Assembly: GCA_913045265.1 (NCBI GenBank)
Contig: CAJWQX010000065.1
Coordinates: 1-15,159 of the forward strand
Length of the DNA stretch: 15,159 nt
DNA from: UBA11889 sp002313255
GTDB taxonomy: Bacteria; Pseudomonadota; Gammaproteobacteria; Pseudomonadales; Azotimanducaceae
Direction: 5' to 3'
Shown here: positions 13,776 through 15,159 of the stretch, piece after piece
How the letters are laid out: every line of letters begins with the position of its first letter
Numbering within the stretch: position 1 is the stretch's first letter
The notes under the pieces: model-generated
What the model was told of the DNA's origin: nothing
Databases searched by the model: none
Seen by the model: only the letters and a program-made list of their open reading frames with translations
Position numbers and translations under genes: made by a program

Positions 13776-15159
13776 ATGACAGTGCGAATAAGGAAACAAT
13801 CAATAATGAAACTACTATTAACACCATTGTGCGTAATCCTCGTACTGGGGATGATTGGGTGCGACAACACAGATCCCACTCGGATGTCTGAGGCCGATCT
13901 CCGCGCCACCGCCGAGGCTATTCACGACTCGGTGATCACCATCGACACTCACGTCGATATCCCACTCGACTTCGCGACCGAGTCGGTCGACCCGCTGAAC
14001 AGTGTTAGCCAGGTCAATCTCGAAAATATGCGTACGGGTGGCCTCGACGCCGCGTTTTTTATTGTTTTTGTGGGTCAGAACGAACGGACGCCGGAGAACT
14101 ACGCGCAAGCGAAAACCGATGCAATGACGAAGTTCGATGCAATCCACCGCATGACGGATGATATGTACCCGGATCTCATCGAGTTGGCCTACTCCGCTGA
14201 CGACGTCGAACGCATCCGCGCTTCCGGCAAGCTCGTCGCTGCCATCGGCATTGAAAACGGGTACGTCATTGGTACTGATCTCTCGCTCCTCGAGCGTTAC
14301 CACGAACTTGGCGCCCGCTACATCACGTTGTCGCACGGTGGCCATAACGACATCTCCGATTCCTCTCGGCCGCGTTCCGAGTTCGGGGATGAAGAATCGG
14401 AGCATGATGGGATCAGCGCGTTCGGAGAACGAGTCATTGCCGAAATGAATCGGCTCGGTATCATGGTTGATGTCTCCCACATCTCAAAGGCTGCGGCGCT
14501 CGACGCGATACGACTCTCCCGCGCACCTGTTATTGCATCCCACTCCAACACAACCGCAATCAGGGACCATTTCCGCAATATGGACGACGAGACACTCCTC
14601 GCGCTCAAGGATAGCGGCGGGGTCATGCAAACCGTGGCCCTCGCTGAATTCGTCAAATTGTTAACGCCTGCGCAACAGGAAGCGGCCGCTGAGATACTGG
14701 CGGATTTCGGGCTGGAGCGACTTGGTCATGCAATGTCGCTCTCCGCCGATGATCGCGGCAAGATCATGGCGCGCCTTCGTGAGATCGGTTACGCCGATGT
14801 CGGTGATTTCATCGATCATGTGGACCATGCGGTCGACCTGATCGGCATCGATCACGTGGGGCTGAGCTCGGACTTCGGTGGTGGCGGCGGCATTATCGAC
14901 TGGTTCGACGCCAGCGAAACTATCAACGTTACACAAGAGCTCCTGAAGAGGGGCTATAGCCAGGACGACATCGAGAAACTGTGGGGCGGCAATCTGCTGC
15001 GGGTCTGGCGCGAGGTCGAGGCGGTCGCCGCCGAGTCCGGCCAACGTCAAACTGTTAGCGGGCCAGGCGTTGCCAACCCCGTCCCGAATATCCTACTGAT
15101 TATCGGCGATGACATGGGCGTAGAGACGTTGGCTTCCTACGGCCTGGGACAGAACCCGC
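13776..15159 (+). CDS. M19 membrane dipeptidase lipoprotein fused in frame to a sulfatase domain (3' end beyond window)
   Basis: 461 open codons run off the right edge. Start ATG 13776 has GGAGG 9 nt upstream; ATG 13806 is a weaker alternative in the same frame. Residues 1-29 are a lipoprotein signal ending in the lipobox-like MIGC (Cys29). Residues about 45-415 are a complete peptidase family M19 (renal dipeptidase) domain: THVD (H59, D61), GIEN (E160), VDVSHIS (H235), ASHSN (H256) and IDHVGLSSDFGG (D366) give the dinuclear zinc site, and LWGGNLLRVWREV is the usual domain end. After a linker of about 20 residues the same frame reads PNILLIIGDDMGVETLASYG (437-456), the start of a sulfatase domain with metal-binding D445 and D446 and no second signal peptide. 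The fused protein would act outside the inner membrane, cleaving dipeptides and probably sulfate esters. The sulfatase catalytic cysteine lies beyond the window. Confidence 0.85.
   Translation, partial: MTVRIRKQSIMKLLLTPLCVILVLGMIGCDNTDPTRMSEADLRATAEAIHDSVITIDTHVDIPLDFATESVDPLNSVSQVNLENMRTGGLDAAFFIVFVGQNERTPENYAQAKTDAMTKFDAIHRMTDDMYPDLIELAYSADDVERIRASGKLVAAIGIENGYVIGTDLSLLERYHELGARYITLSHGGHNDISDSSRPRSEFGDEESEHDGISAFGERVIAEMNRLGIMVDVSHISKAAALDAIRLSRAPVIASHSNTTAIRDHFRNMDDETLLALKDSGGVMQTVALAEFVKLLTPAQQEAAAEILADFGLERLGHAMSLSADDRGKIMARLREIGYADVGDFIDHVDHAVDLIGIDHVGLSSDFGGGGGIIDWFDASETINVTQELLKRGYSQDDIEKLWGGNLLRVWREVEAVAAESGQRQTVSGPGVANPVPNILLIIGDDMGVETLASYGLGQNP

Noticed and set aside
14990..15070. 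Separate start of a sulfatase gene after the dipeptidase
   Set aside because: There is no stop codon in the dipeptidase frame, no suitable start with a ribosome binding site, and no signal peptide before PNILLIIGDDMG; a fusion is the simpler reading.
1..15159. tRNA, rRNA, insertion sequence or integrase
   Set aside because: I scanned the gaps and saw no tRNA-like cloverleaf with a terminal CCA, no rRNA segment, and no transposase or integrase motif.

Overview
The window looks like part of a proteobacterial chromosome, probably a free-living, perhaps marine, heterotroph. The hints are sulfatases, lipoprotein peptidases, a sodium-symporter-type carrier and Shine-Dalgarno-led, sigma70-type genes; no rRNA or other taxonomic marker is present, so this is inference. 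Base composition is mosaic by eye: about mid-40s %GC in positions 1-4600, about 60% or more in 4720-11510, somewhat lower to 13350, an AT-richer patch at 13350-13800, then GC-rich again.

Left part (1-4577): the N-terminal half of a secreted Sel1-repeat protein on the minus strand, cut by the window edge; a gene-poor stretch with one possible 52-residue minus-strand ORF; then an MFS carrier (906-2147, +), a bile-acid:sodium symporter-family carrier (2305-3171, +) and a convergent APC amino-acid permease (3189-4577, -).

Middle (4717-11511): a divergent catabolic locus. An IclR-type regulator and a small cupin protein are transcribed leftward. An arylsulfatase (S1_4-like), an aromatic-L-amino-acid-type PLP decarboxylase and a class III aminotransferase are transcribed rightward. 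The sulfatase and decarboxylase genes overlap by 8 bp. The region between iclR and the sulfatase gene is unusually structured: opposed TTGACA promoters, a run of 11-bp tandem repeats between them, flanking inverted AACCGTT motifs, and CCACAT half-sites just inside both transcripts.

Right part (11564-15159): a DUF885-family lipoprotein with an HEAIPGHH metal motif, a short hypothetical ORF, and an M19 membrane-dipeptidase lipoprotein. The dipeptidase reading frame continues without a stop into the N-terminus of a sulfatase domain (PNILLIIGDDMG) before the window ends, which makes it an apparent dipeptidase-sulfatase fusion.

Taken together, sulfatase + aromatic decarboxylase + aminotransferase + two exported peptidases, one fused to a second sulfatase, suggest scavenging of sulfated aromatic amino acids, amines or peptides (tyrosine O-sulfate would fit). 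The individual families are well supported; the substrate and the joint pathway are inference.
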